From assembly GCA_041687755.1 (NCBI GenBank), contig JBDNJM010000153.1, positions 1-40,530 on the forward strand: a DNA stretch of 40,530 nucleotides. Reading direction: 5' to 3'. A program made the translations under genes and the position numbers. Origin of the DNA: JBDNJM01 sp041687755 (lineage in GTDB: Bacteria > Planctomycetota > UBA1135 > GCA-002686595). Shown here in pieces: positions 8,476-15,907 of this stretch. How positions within the stretch are numbered: the first letter of the stretch is position 1; each line of letters opens with the position of its first letter. The notes under the pieces were generated by a model. The model saw only the letters and a program-made list of their open reading frames with translations. It had not been told where the DNA came from and made no database searches.

Positions 8476-8551
8476 GATGTGGTGCGCGCGATTTCTCCCC
8501 AATGAGGACCTGAGGGGCCTAGACGTCCTCTCGGATTTCTTTCTGACCCCC

Positions 8552-9574
8552 ATGACCATGCTGACCGTTCAAGGATTCTCGCTCATCGACCTCCTCACCC
8601 TGCGCCTGGGCCGGCGCCGTGCCGAGCGGCTCGGGGGGCTGTTGGACCTGCCCGAAGTGCCGCTGAGCCCCGGCGGAGGCGTCAGTCGAGCCCAGCTCTC
8701 GGCGGCCCTCGCGGCGCTGCTGTTTGAGGATGTCACCGCGCGGGTGCCGGAGGCGGCGGCGTACGCGGAGGAGCTGCAGCGCGAGGGGCGCAGACTGACC
8801 CTGGACCACGGGGCCCTGCGCACGGTGGCCGCGCCCTCCGGCGGGCTGCCGATGGGCGCTGCCGCGTTCACGCGCCTGCTGGAGCCGCTCGGGTATTCGG
8901 CCGCGGGCGTCTACCCGCTTGAGCGCCTGGGCATGACCGGGTATGCCTTCGCGCACAGGGACTTTCCCGAGGCCCTGCCCCAGTACTTCATCTCGGAGCT
9001 GCACCCGAAGAGGTTCAGCGAGCCGTTCCAGGCGGCGGTCGCCCGCGTGCTGCTCACGAGCGAGGACCCCTTGCCCCTGGAGGCGCGCGCCAGCTTGCGG
9101 CGGCTGCAGGTCTCCGGTGAGCTCCCCATCGCCGCGGGGGCCGAGCTGTTGGTCGAGCTGGCCGCTTGCTTCGGTCGCCAGCACGCCGTGCCGCGGGTCG
9201 ACGACTACGAGCTGCTGCTGGCCGAGAGCCCCGAGATGGCCTGGATCGCGACCGAGGGCCAGGCGTTCAACCACGCGACCGACCGGGTGGCGGACGTGGC
9301 GGCGGTGGCCGAGCGTCAGCGTGGCTACGGACGGGCGATCAAGGACGTGCTTGAGTGCTCGAGCAGCGGTCGCGTGATCCAGACGGCCCTGCGGGCTGCA
9401 ACCGTGGAGCGGTTGTTCGAGGCGGCGGACGGGAGCTTCGTCACTCGCCGGGTTCCCGGGAGCTTTCATGAGTTCATCCAGCGCGGGCGGCACGAGTCGG
9501 GCTCGCTCGACCTGGCGTTTGATTCGGGCAACGCCGAGGGCATCTTCAGCATGACGCGCGAGGTGGGGGCATGA
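8552..9574 (+). CDS. DUF1338/HglS-like 2-oxoadipate dioxygenase/decarboxylase
   Basis: A 340-aa protein of the DUF1338 family. Studied members (HglS of Pseudomonas putida, plant FLO7) are Fe(II) enzymes that turn 2-oxoadipate into D-2-hydroxyglutarate with O2 and release of CO2, in lysine breakdown. Landmarks are LTLDHGALRTV with metal ligand His86, LGYSAAGVYPLERLGMTGYAF, PQYFISELHPKRFSEPF, FNHATDRV with metal ligand His241, and a late Glu in GNAEGIF that may be the third ligand. I chose the ATG at 8552; the frame is open to 8468 but that would cover the operator region. The stop overlaps the next gene by 4 bp (ATGA), so translation is coupled to a dehydrogenase that would use its product. 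Confidence 0.82.
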   Translation: MTMLTVQGFSLIDLLTLRLGRRRAERLGGLLDLPEVPLSPGGGVSRAQLSAALAALLFEDVTARVPEAAAYAEELQREGRRLTLDHGALRTVAAPSGGLPMGAAAFTRLLEPLGYSAAGVYPLERLGMTGYAFAHRDFPEALPQYFISELHPKRFSEPFQAAVARVLLTSEDPLPLEARASLRRLQVSGELPIAAGAELLVELAACFGRQHAVPRVDDYELLLAESPEMAWIATEGQAFNHATDRVADVAAVAERQRGYGRAIKDVLECSSSGRVIQTALRAATVERLFEAADGSFVTRRVPGSFHEFIQRGRHESGSLDLAFDSGNAEGIFSMTREVGA

Positions 9575-10992
9575 GCTGCTCGGTGGAGCGCGCGGCGCTC
9601 GCGCCGGAGCTGCTGACCGCGCTCGAGGAGGTGGTCGGCGCAGGCGGGCTGCTGCTCGAGCGCGCGGACCTTGAGGGGTACGAGCGCGGCTGGCGCTACG
9701 GCGAGGGCCTGGCCGCGGCAGTCGTGCGCCCGCGAACGGGCGCCCAGGTCGCCGAGGTACTGCGTTTGGCCGCGACTCACGACGTGCGCGTGCACGCGAT
9801 CGGCGGCAACACGGGTTTGGTGGGCGCCAGCAACCCCGACGCGAGCGGTGAGCAGTTGGTGCTCTCGCTGGAGCGGCTGAGCGACGGCATCGAAATCGAC
9901 GCGCTGGACCGCACCGCCGTGGTGGACGCGGGCGTGACGCTCTCCGCGCTCAATGCGGCCGCTGGGGCCTACGGGCTGTGCCTGCCGATCGACCTCGGCG
10001 CCGACCCTCAGGTCGGCGGCATGGTGGTCACGAACACGGGCGGCGCGCGGCTGTTGCGTTACGGCGACATGGGCCGGCGGGTCCTCGGCCTGGAGGTCGC
10101 GCTCTCGGACGGGCACCTGATCGACGGCCTGCGCCGGCTGCGTAAGGACAACACGGGGCTGTCGTTGGCGAGCCTGTTCACGGGCACGAGCGGCGCGTTC
10201 GGCGTCGTGACGCGGGTCGCGCTCGAGCTGGAGCCGGTCGAGCGCCAAGCGGCCGGCGCGCTGGTGGCGGCGAGCGACGGGGAGGCCTTGCTGGCGCTGC
10301 TCGCGCACCTGGAGCGTACGACCGGCGGAACGCTGACCGCGTTCGAGGTGCTCGGTCGCGGAGCGCTGGAGGTAACCCTGCGGCGCGGCGCGAACCTGCG
10401 CGCGCCGTTCCAGGGCGAGCTTCCGCGCTACGCGGCGCTGATCGAGTGCGCCAGCTCGCTCAGCCCCGAGCGCTTGGACCTCGAAGGCCTGCTGCTTGCG
10501 GAGCTCGAAGCCTTCTGCGAGACCGCGCCCGAAGCGGACGGCATCGAAGACGTCATGCTGGGACGCCCGGAAGACTTCTGGGCGATCCGCCACCAGGTCA
10601 GCGAGTGCCTGGCCCAGGAGGGAGACGTGCTGGCGCTCGACATCTCCGTCCCGCGTTCGCAGCTGCCCGCGTTCAGCAAGGCGGCTCGTGCGCTGGTAGC
10701 CGCGCGAGCGGCGGACGTCGCCGTGTGCGACTTCGGGCACTGGGGCGATGGGGGCACGCACTTCAACTTGGTTCTTCCAGCGCAGGCCGAACCGAGCCTG
10801 CGGAGCGAGCTGCAGGCGGCGATCTACGAGCTGTGCTGCCTTGAGTTCGGCGGGAGCTTTTCGGCCGAGCACGGCATCGGGCCGCACAACGCGGAGCACC
10901 ACGCGCGCTTCCGCGAGCCAGTCCTGGCCGAGGCGGAGCGAGCGTTGCGCGCGTGCTTCGACCCGCGCGGCGGGTTCGAGCGACGCGGCTGA
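9571..10992 (+). CDS. FAD-linked dehydrogenase, probable D-2-hydroxyglutarate dehydrogenase
   Basis: A 473-aa flavoenzyme of the FAD-binding-4/FAD-oxidase-C family (D-lactate, D-2-hydroxyglutarate and glycolate dehydrogenases). The FAD site reads HAIGGNTGLVGASNPDASG. The middle has ADPQVGGMVVTNTGGARLLRYG and the C-terminus the metal/substrate motif GHWGDGGTHFNL and SAEHGIGPHN. It has no Fe-S domain, unlike YdiJ, and its size fits the stand-alone D-2-hydroxyglutarate or D-lactate type. The 4-bp overlap with the HglS-like gene argues for D-2-hydroxyglutarate as substrate, giving 2-oxoglutarate and electrons to a quinone or flavoprotein acceptor. D-lactate is the main alternative. A palindromic element follows 11 bp after the stop. 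Confidence 0.85.
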   Translation: MSCSVERAALAPELLTALEEVVGAGGLLLERADLEGYERGWRYGEGLAAAVVRPRTGAQVAEVLRLAATHDVRVHAIGGNTGLVGASNPDASGEQLVLSLERLSDGIEIDALDRTAVVDAGVTLSALNAAAGAYGLCLPIDLGADPQVGGMVVTNTGGARLLRYGDMGRRVLGLEVALSDGHLIDGLRRLRKDNTGLSLASLFTGTSGAFGVVTRVALELEPVERQAAGALVAASDGEALLALLAHLERTTGGTLTAFEVLGRGALEVTLRRGANLRAPFQGELPRYAALIECASSLSPERLDLEGLLLAELEAFCETAPEADGIEDVMLGRPEDFWAIRHQVSECLAQEGDVLALDISVPRSQLPAFSKAARALVAARAADVAVCDFGHWGDGGTHFNLVLPAQAEPSLRSELQAAIYELCCLEFGGSFSAEHGIGPHNAEHHARFREPVLAEAERALRACFDPRGGFERRG

Positions 10993-11003
10993 GCGCGACA
11001 CGA

Positions 11004-11132
11004 GCGGACGGGGGGAAGGATACGGTGCCAGGCACGTTTTCACCGGCCCGGGAGCTTCTCTGCCGCGTGGCGGCAGAGAAGCCCCCGAGCCGGTGAAAAC
11101 GTGCCTGGCACCGTATCCTTCCCCCCGTCCGC
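11004..11132. repeat. Long inverted repeat, copy 2 of the 117-bp hairpin element
   Basis: Arms of 63 bp (11004-11066 and 11070-11132) pair around a 3-nt gtg loop with two mismatches. The core 11010-11126 matches 7433-7549 over the same length. One difference in the left arm (ggtgccagg here, ggtgtcagg in copy 1) is matched by the partner base in the right arm (cctggca here, cctgaca there). The outermost bases gcggac/gtccgc are palindromic but not shared with copy 1. It lies between a dehydrogenase gene and the next gene and may act as a terminator. Confidence 0.93.
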
Positions 11133-11154
11133 AGCTCGGTGCTAGGCTCGGCGC

Positions 11155-12330
11155 ATGTTCACAGCCCTAGCCTTCGCCATGCTCCAAGAGAGCGCTAAGC
11201 CCGCCCCCGCGCTCGACGTCGAGGCGGTCACGGCGGAGGCCGTGGCCTTTCTGCTCGACGCCCAAGAGGCCTACGTCCCGGATCCTCCCGTCGGCTCCAT
11301 GCCGGAGAAGAAGCTGGCCAAGTGGCAGGCGGGCGAGCGCGAGCGACTGACCGGGCTGCGCGCTGAGGCCGACGCAGCGAGCCGCTCCGAGTGGCCCTAC
11401 GAAGGCGTCTATCGCGTCGGCCCCGACGGCCGCATCCCCAGCGGTTACCGCGTTGGCGGCACTTCGATCGTGTGCCTCTCGCTGCTGGCCGTTCCTGGCT
11501 TCGACGAGGACGACGCGCGCCGTGCGGCGGTGCAGCGTTCGGCCGACTTCGTGCTGGACGCGCTCGAGCACGACGAGACGCTCAGCGCCGGGCCCAAGCA
11601 GGCCTACGACGTGCGCGGTTGGGGGCACGCTTACGCGCTCGAATTCCTGCTGACGGCGCTCGACAGGAACGCGATCGAGGGCGAGGAGCGCAACGCGACC
11701 GCGCGCGCCATGTTGCCCGAGCTTGTGCACCGCCTCGAGGCCAACGAGCTGGAGGACGGCGGCTGGAACTACGCGGGCGCGGGCAACAGCCCGTTCATGA
11801 CCGGATCGACGGTCCTGACGCTACAGCACGCCGTGGAGTTTGGGCTCGAGCTGCCCGCAGGACTGATCGCGCGCGCGCTCGACGCGCTCGAGGCGAGCCG
11901 CGCCGACAACACGGCCTACGTCTACTCCGGAACGGCCGAGCGCCCGCTGCAGATGCCCGGCTCGTCGGCGCGCTCGTGCTGCGCAGAGCTGGCGCTGCAC
12001 GCCGGCGGGCGCGGTGAGGAAGAGCGCATGCGCCAGGCGGTGCTGGGCTTCTTCGGCGGCTACGAGGACCTGCTTGTGCGCAAGAGCCAGCAGGGCACGC
12101 ACAAGGGCGCCTACAACATCGCGCCGTACTACTTCTTCTTCGGCCACACGTACGCCGCCCAGGCGATCGCCGCACTGCCGGCTGACGAGGCCGCTGCTCA
12201 CCGAACGGAGCTGTTGCGGCTGCTCGCATCGACGCGCGAGGAGGATGGGTCCTGGAACGACCGCATCTTCCCGCGCACCAGCTCGTACTCCACGGCGATG
12301 GTGTTGCTGGCGCTGTACCCGACGAGCTGA
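11155..12330 (+). CDS. Alpha/alpha-toroid (prenyltransferase/squalene-oxidase-repeat-like) protein
   Basis: A 391-aa protein with repeats of the squalene-hopene cyclase/prenyltransferase beta-subunit type. Examples are ANELEDGGWNYAG (about 200), REEDGSWNDRIFPRTSSYSTAMVLLAL at the C-terminus (about 363-388), and GYRVGGTSIVCLSLLA (about 100). The aromatic EDGGWNY/EDGSWN repeats suggest a toroid of alpha-hairpins. No DxDD cyclase motif is visible, so a terpene cyclase activity is not supported. The short hydrophobic N-terminus (MFTALAFAMLQESAKPAP) could be a weak signal peptide, in line with the many secreted toroid proteins of Planctomycetota. It is 16 bp ahead of the next gene on the same strand. 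Function unknown. Confidence 0.72.
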   Translation: MFTALAFAMLQESAKPAPALDVEAVTAEAVAFLLDAQEAYVPDPPVGSMPEKKLAKWQAGERERLTGLRAEADAASRSEWPYEGVYRVGPDGRIPSGYRVGGTSIVCLSLLAVPGFDEDDARRAAVQRSADFVLDALEHDETLSAGPKQAYDVRGWGHAYALEFLLTALDRNAIEGEERNATARAMLPELVHRLEANELEDGGWNYAGAGNSPFMTGSTVLTLQHAVEFGLELPAGLIARALDALEASRADNTAYVYSGTAERPLQMPGSSARSCCAELALHAGGRGEEERMRQAVLGFFGGYEDLLVRKSQQGTHKGAYNIAPYYFFFGHTYAAQAIAALPADEAAAHRTELLRLLASTREEDGSWNDRIFPRTSSYSTAMVLLALYPTS

Positions 12331-12346
12331 TCCGGTCGTTCGAGAC

Positions 12347-13558
12347 TTGTCCCAGACCGATCTCCAGCACCAGGGCCGCTTCGGCGGCTTCATCGGTCCT
12401 GTCAATCTGATGGGGCTGGTGCGCGTGGCCGCACCGTTCCTGTTCGAGGGCGACGCGATCGCGGGAGCCGAAGCTGTCGCGCCCGACCTTCCACTGCACG
12501 CGGCGGCGGGCGGCGAGCTGGGCTGGTTGTCCGTGCTGGCCTCGGCGAATCGACTCGAGGGCCGGGAAGCGCCGGACGGCTCCGCGGTCGTCGACTACTT
12601 TGCGCTGTGCGTCTCGAGCCACTTTGCGACGGCCGGGACCTACGTGCCGACCGACGTCGACGCGAAGATCCGGCATGCGCTGTGGTTCGACCAGAAGGAC
12701 CGCGAGGGTTTTCGCAGGATGGTCCAGGTCGCCCTGGGCCTCGCCGACTGGAACGTGTCCAAGGTCAATGCACGCTTCGTCGCGCTGGAGCCCGAGTGGG
12801 GCTTGGGGCCTGAAGTGAGCGGTCACGACGGGGAGCGGCTCTCCGTTTGGGTCGGCGGGCTGGTGGCAGCGAGTGCGAAGGGGGTCCGGGACCTCGCGGA
12901 GGAGCTTGAGGCGACGGTGATGGCGGAGCTGCGGCGCGAAGCGGCGGCGTTCGAGCGCCTCAGCCGCACGCGAGGACGTGAGCTGGACACGGTTCGTGCC
13001 GCGGGAATCGTGACCCACAACGTGGGGGACGTGAACCAGGCCCTCGAGGCGGGCAAGGCAGGGCGCATTCGAGTGGGCTGTCGCGAAAAGATTACGAAGC
13101 TCGCCCAAGACGGCCCCGAGCGCTTCGGCGGCGCCTTCGCGCGCGCGGCCGCGATCTACCGCGCGCTGCTCAGTGCCGAAGGGCACCGCAACTACCCGCT
13201 GCGGGGTCCCAGGTGCCTGCGCCGGTCGCCCGAGCTACTGCTGCAGGTCTCGCCCTTCCTGGACGATTGGGGGCGGCTGATCTCGACGACGCGCCTGCTC
13301 TCCGACGAAGAGCGGCTGGAGGTCGTCGGCGCACTTGCGGAGGGCTGCACGAAGGTGGCGGGGCAGGAGGCGTACTACCGCGCGCTCGCGGGGCTTGACC
13401 AGGAACTGCCCGGCGGGCTGTTCTCCAAGTCGGTCACCAAGCGCCTGCGCACGGCCGGACGCAAGGCGCTGATGAGCGCAGAGCTGCGGCGCAAGGTGGC
13501 GACGGCGAGGCGCTCGTTCGAGTCGAGCTACGTCACGCGCGCGGCGAAGCTGCTCTAG
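12347..13558 (+). CDS. Conserved-looking protein of unknown function
   Basis: I do not recognise the family. The frame is open from about 12014, but the part before 12347 is a shadow of the toroid gene. The TTG at 12347 (then SQTDLQHQGRFGGFIGP) is the first start candidate after the upstream stop, giving 403 aa. No ATG is nearer than the one in NLMGLVRVAAPF. The protein is soluble-looking, with a basic helical C-terminus. Segments that look conserved are HQGRFGGFIGPVNLMGLVRV, WNVSKVNARFVALE, SGHDGERLSVWV, THNVGDVNQALE, EGHRNYPLRGPRCLRRSPE, PFLDDWG and GQEAYYRALAG. It lies between the toroid gene and the MoxR operon; context gives no clear function. Confidence 0.75.
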   Translation: MSQTDLQHQGRFGGFIGPVNLMGLVRVAAPFLFEGDAIAGAEAVAPDLPLHAAAGGELGWLSVLASANRLEGREAPDGSAVVDYFALCVSSHFATAGTYVPTDVDAKIRHALWFDQKDREGFRRMVQVALGLADWNVSKVNARFVALEPEWGLGPEVSGHDGERLSVWVGGLVAASAKGVRDLAEELEATVMAELRREAAAFERLSRTRGRELDTVRAAGIVTHNVGDVNQALEAGKAGRIRVGCREKITKLAQDGPERFGGAFARAAAIYRALLSAEGHRNYPLRGPRCLRRSPELLLQVSPFLDDWGRLISTTRLLSDEERLEVVGALAEGCTKVAGQEAYYRALAGLDQELPGGLFSKSVTKRLRTAGRKALMSAELRRKVATARRSFESSYVTRAAKLL

Positions 13559-13734
13559 GCCGGCGAGCGGAAGGCCCCGCACTCCCCGCCCAGCTCGCGC
13601 TCGTCCCCCGGCGCGGCGATCGGGCCTGTGGTTCGGTCGGGCCCGCCTCGGTCCGCGACGAACGGGGCGGCGGGGGGACCTGTTGGCGCGGTGCAGGTGC
13701 GGACGGGGCGCCGGAGTCGCCTAAGATACGCGCC

Positions 13735-14691
13735 ATGAGCCCCAGCCTGGAATCCCGCACCGAACCCTCGGCCGTCGTGCGGCTGATCGAGAACATCGAA
13801 CAGGCCGTACGCGGCAAGCGTGAGGCCGTAACCCTGTGCGTGACCGCGCTGGTGGCGGGCGGGCACGTGCTGCTCGAGGACGTGCCGGGGACGGGCAAGA
13901 CGACCCTGGCGCGGGCGCTCGCCAAGTCGATTGCCGGCAGTTTTCGGCGTATTCAGTTCACCAGCGATCTGCTGCCCGCGGACGTTTTGGGCTTCTCGGT
14001 GTGGTCGCAGAAGGAGGAGTGCTTCCGCTTCGAGGCTGGGCCGATCTTCGCGAACGTGGTGCTCGCGGACGAGCTGAACCGCTCCAGCCCGCGCACCCAG
14101 TCCGGCCTGCTAGAGGCGATGAACTCCCGGTCGGTTTCGATCGACGGCGAGACGCGCCCGCTGCCGGATCCGTTCCTCGTGATCGCGACCCAGAACGGCC
14201 TGGAGTTCGAGGGCACCCAGCCGCTGCCGGAGTCGCAGCTAGACCGCTTTCTGTTCCGGCTCAAGCTGGGGTATCTCGATGAGGCGTCGGAGCGTGAGCT
14301 GTTGCTCGGCGACGACGGCAGCGACCGGGTGGCAGGGATCGGGCCGGTCATGGAGTTGAGCGACGTGCTTGAGCTGCGCGCGGCCGCGGCGAAGGTGCAC
14401 CAGGATCCGGGTCTGGTGGACTACGCGCTGCAGGTCGTGCGCGCGACGCGCGAGCACGGCGAGCTGGCGCTGGGTGCGAGCACGCGCGCCGCGCTCGGTT
14501 GGATGTCGGCCGCGCGCGCGCTGGCGGTCGTCGAGGGGCGCAGCTTCCTCTTGCCCGACGACCTGAAGCGGCTCGCCGGTCCGTGCCTTGCGCACCGACT
14601 CGTGCCGCTCGAAGGGCATCTGGGCGGCGGCGAAGGGCCGGCGCAGCGCGTTCTGATCGACCTCCTCGAGGCTATCGCACCGCCACTCTAG
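13735..14691 (+). CDS. MoxR-family AAA+ ATPase
   Basis: A 318-aa AAA+ ATPase of the MoxR group, thought to act as a chaperone-like remodeller of partner proteins. It shows Walker A VPGTGKTTLARALAKSI (about 50-66), a Walker B region VVLADELNRSSPRTQSGLLEAM, the sensor segment FLVIATQNGLEFEGTQPLPESQLDRFLF with the Arg finger, and the C-terminal lid (LGASTRAALGWMSAARALAV). The usual MoxR order is seen: it is followed 4 bp later by a DUF58 gene and then a TgpA-like transglutaminase. MoxR/DUF58 partners often carry out envelope or metal-centre functions. The 176 bp upstream of the gene hold nothing I can name. Confidence 0.93.
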   Translation: MSPSLESRTEPSAVVRLIENIEQAVRGKREAVTLCVTALVAGGHVLLEDVPGTGKTTLARALAKSIAGSFRRIQFTSDLLPADVLGFSVWSQKEECFRFEAGPIFANVVLADELNRSSPRTQSGLLEAMNSRSVSIDGETRPLPDPFLVIATQNGLEFEGTQPLPESQLDRFLFRLKLGYLDEASERELLLGDDGSDRVAGIGPVMELSDVLELRAAAAKVHQDPGLVDYALQVVRATREHGELALGASTRAALGWMSAARALAVVEGRSFLLPDDLKRLAGPCLAHRLVPLEGHLGGGEGPAQRVLIDLLEAIAPPL

Positions 14692-14695
14692 CCCC

Positions 14696-15907
14696 TTGGC
14701 CGACGCGATCCCCGAAGCCGAAGCCGAAGCCGGCGCCGGCCTGCGCCTGGTGCAGCTCCCCGTCGAGCGCCGCCTGCGTCCGACAGCGCTCGGGCTGTGG
14801 CTCGGCGGCCTGTTGTTGTCTTCAGCGGTCTTCGCGGTGCTTGTGCCCAGCGCCTTCGGTTTGATCTCAGGCCTGGTGACGGTGCTGCTTCCGGTCGCGG
14901 CTTGGACTGCGTGGCGCAACCTCGCGGGGCTGTCCGTGGGCGTCACGGAGCGTTTGACCACCTCCGCGGGAACGCGCGCGAGCGTCGCCTACGGCCTTGG
15001 GACGCAGCGCCTCTCGGGGGCGCGGGACGTGCAGCTGACGGTGTTGCCGGCGAGCGGGGCGACGCCGGGCTGGGTCGCCCACGCGGAACGCCTTGAGCGC
15101 GGTCAGCCGCAGGTGGTGCGCGGGCGCCTGCGATGGGGCGCGCGCGCCCGAGTCCGGGCCATCGAGTTGCGCGCGAGCTCGACGTTCCCCGCGGGCCTGT
15201 TCGAGATGCGGCAGACGTACCGCGTTGAGATCGATCACTGGGTGCAGCCGCGGGTGTTGCGCTCGAGCCGCCTGCGGGGCGAAGTGCGCAGCCTGCTCGG
15301 TGACGGCAGTTCCGCGACGCGCGGCCAACCACGCGGGGAGGAGCTGCACGGCATCGAGGCGTGGCGGCCCGGAATGCCGACTTCGCGCATCGTGTGGAAG
15401 CTGGCCGGCCGGCACAGGGAGCTCGTCGCGCGCCGCTGCATCGGGCCCGACCTCCCGCGCATCGACTTGAGCTTCGACCCCGGGCTCCGAGTGGGCAGCT
15501 CGCGGGGGGCGCGCCAGACCTTCGAGTTCGGCGTGGTGCTGTTCGCCTCGCTGGCGGCCTCGCTGCTGGCGGAGGGCGCGCGGGTAACAGTGGATGTGGG
15601 CGACGGCTCGGGGCCGCGGCGGCTGGTGCGCGGGCGGGGTGAGCTGCGCGGGCTGCTGCGCTCGCTGACCGTGCTCGAGCCGCGCTCGGACGCGCCCGCC
15701 GCCGCCGTGGCGTCGACGGGCTTGCCTTCCGGAGGCCGCCTGCGCGACGAGTCGGGTTCCTTGCGCGTGCACTTCGGGCGACCGAGCGCGGCCCCCGGGC
15801 AGCGCGCCGTTGAGATCGATGCCTCGCGCCGGGCCGCGCGGCTGCTGCTGCCGCGCGTCGCGGGGCTGATTTGCGTCGAGCGCGACGACCAGGAGGGCGC
15901 GGCGTGA
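14696..15907 (+). CDS. DUF58 domain membrane protein
   Basis: A 403-aa protein with two hydrophobic N-terminal segments (about residues 33-75) and the DUF58 region near 210-260 (GEELHGIEAWRPGMPTSRIV, then KLAGRHRELVARRC). The family is a partner of MoxR ATPases; a vWA-like fold is usual after this motif. The start is a TTG at 14696, 4 bp after the MoxR stop, giving MADAIPEAEAEAG. No ATG lies nearby in frame and the spacing fits translational coupling. The stop overlaps the GTG start of the next gene by 4 bp (GTGA). Confidence 0.9.
   Translation: MADAIPEAEAEAGAGLRLVQLPVERRLRPTALGLWLGGLLLSSAVFAVLVPSAFGLISGLVTVLLPVAAWTAWRNLAGLSVGVTERLTTSAGTRASVAYGLGTQRLSGARDVQLTVLPASGATPGWVAHAERLERGQPQVVRGRLRWGARARVRAIELRASSTFPAGLFEMRQTYRVEIDHWVQPRVLRSSRLRGEVRSLLGDGSSATRGQPRGEELHGIEAWRPGMPTSRIVWKLAGRHRELVARRCIGPDLPRIDLSFDPGLRVGSSRGARQTFEFGVVLFASLAASLLAEGARVTVDVGDGSGPRRLVRGRGELRGLLRSLTVLEPRSDAPAAAVASTGLPSGGRLRDESGSLRVHFGRPSAAPGQRAVEIDASRRAARLLLPRVAGLICVERDDQEGAA

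Noticed and set aside
8468..8551. Upstream start of the HglS-like protein at 8468
   Set aside because: It would start inside the candidate LysR operator region and adds residues without similarity.
9466..11043. Minus-strand frame of 525 codons opposite the flavin dehydrogenase
   Set aside because: Antisense shadow, and it starts inside the palindromic element.
12014..12346. N-terminal extension of the unrecognised protein
   Set aside because: It overlaps the end of the toroid gene in another frame and is Arg/Cys/Ser-rich shadow text.
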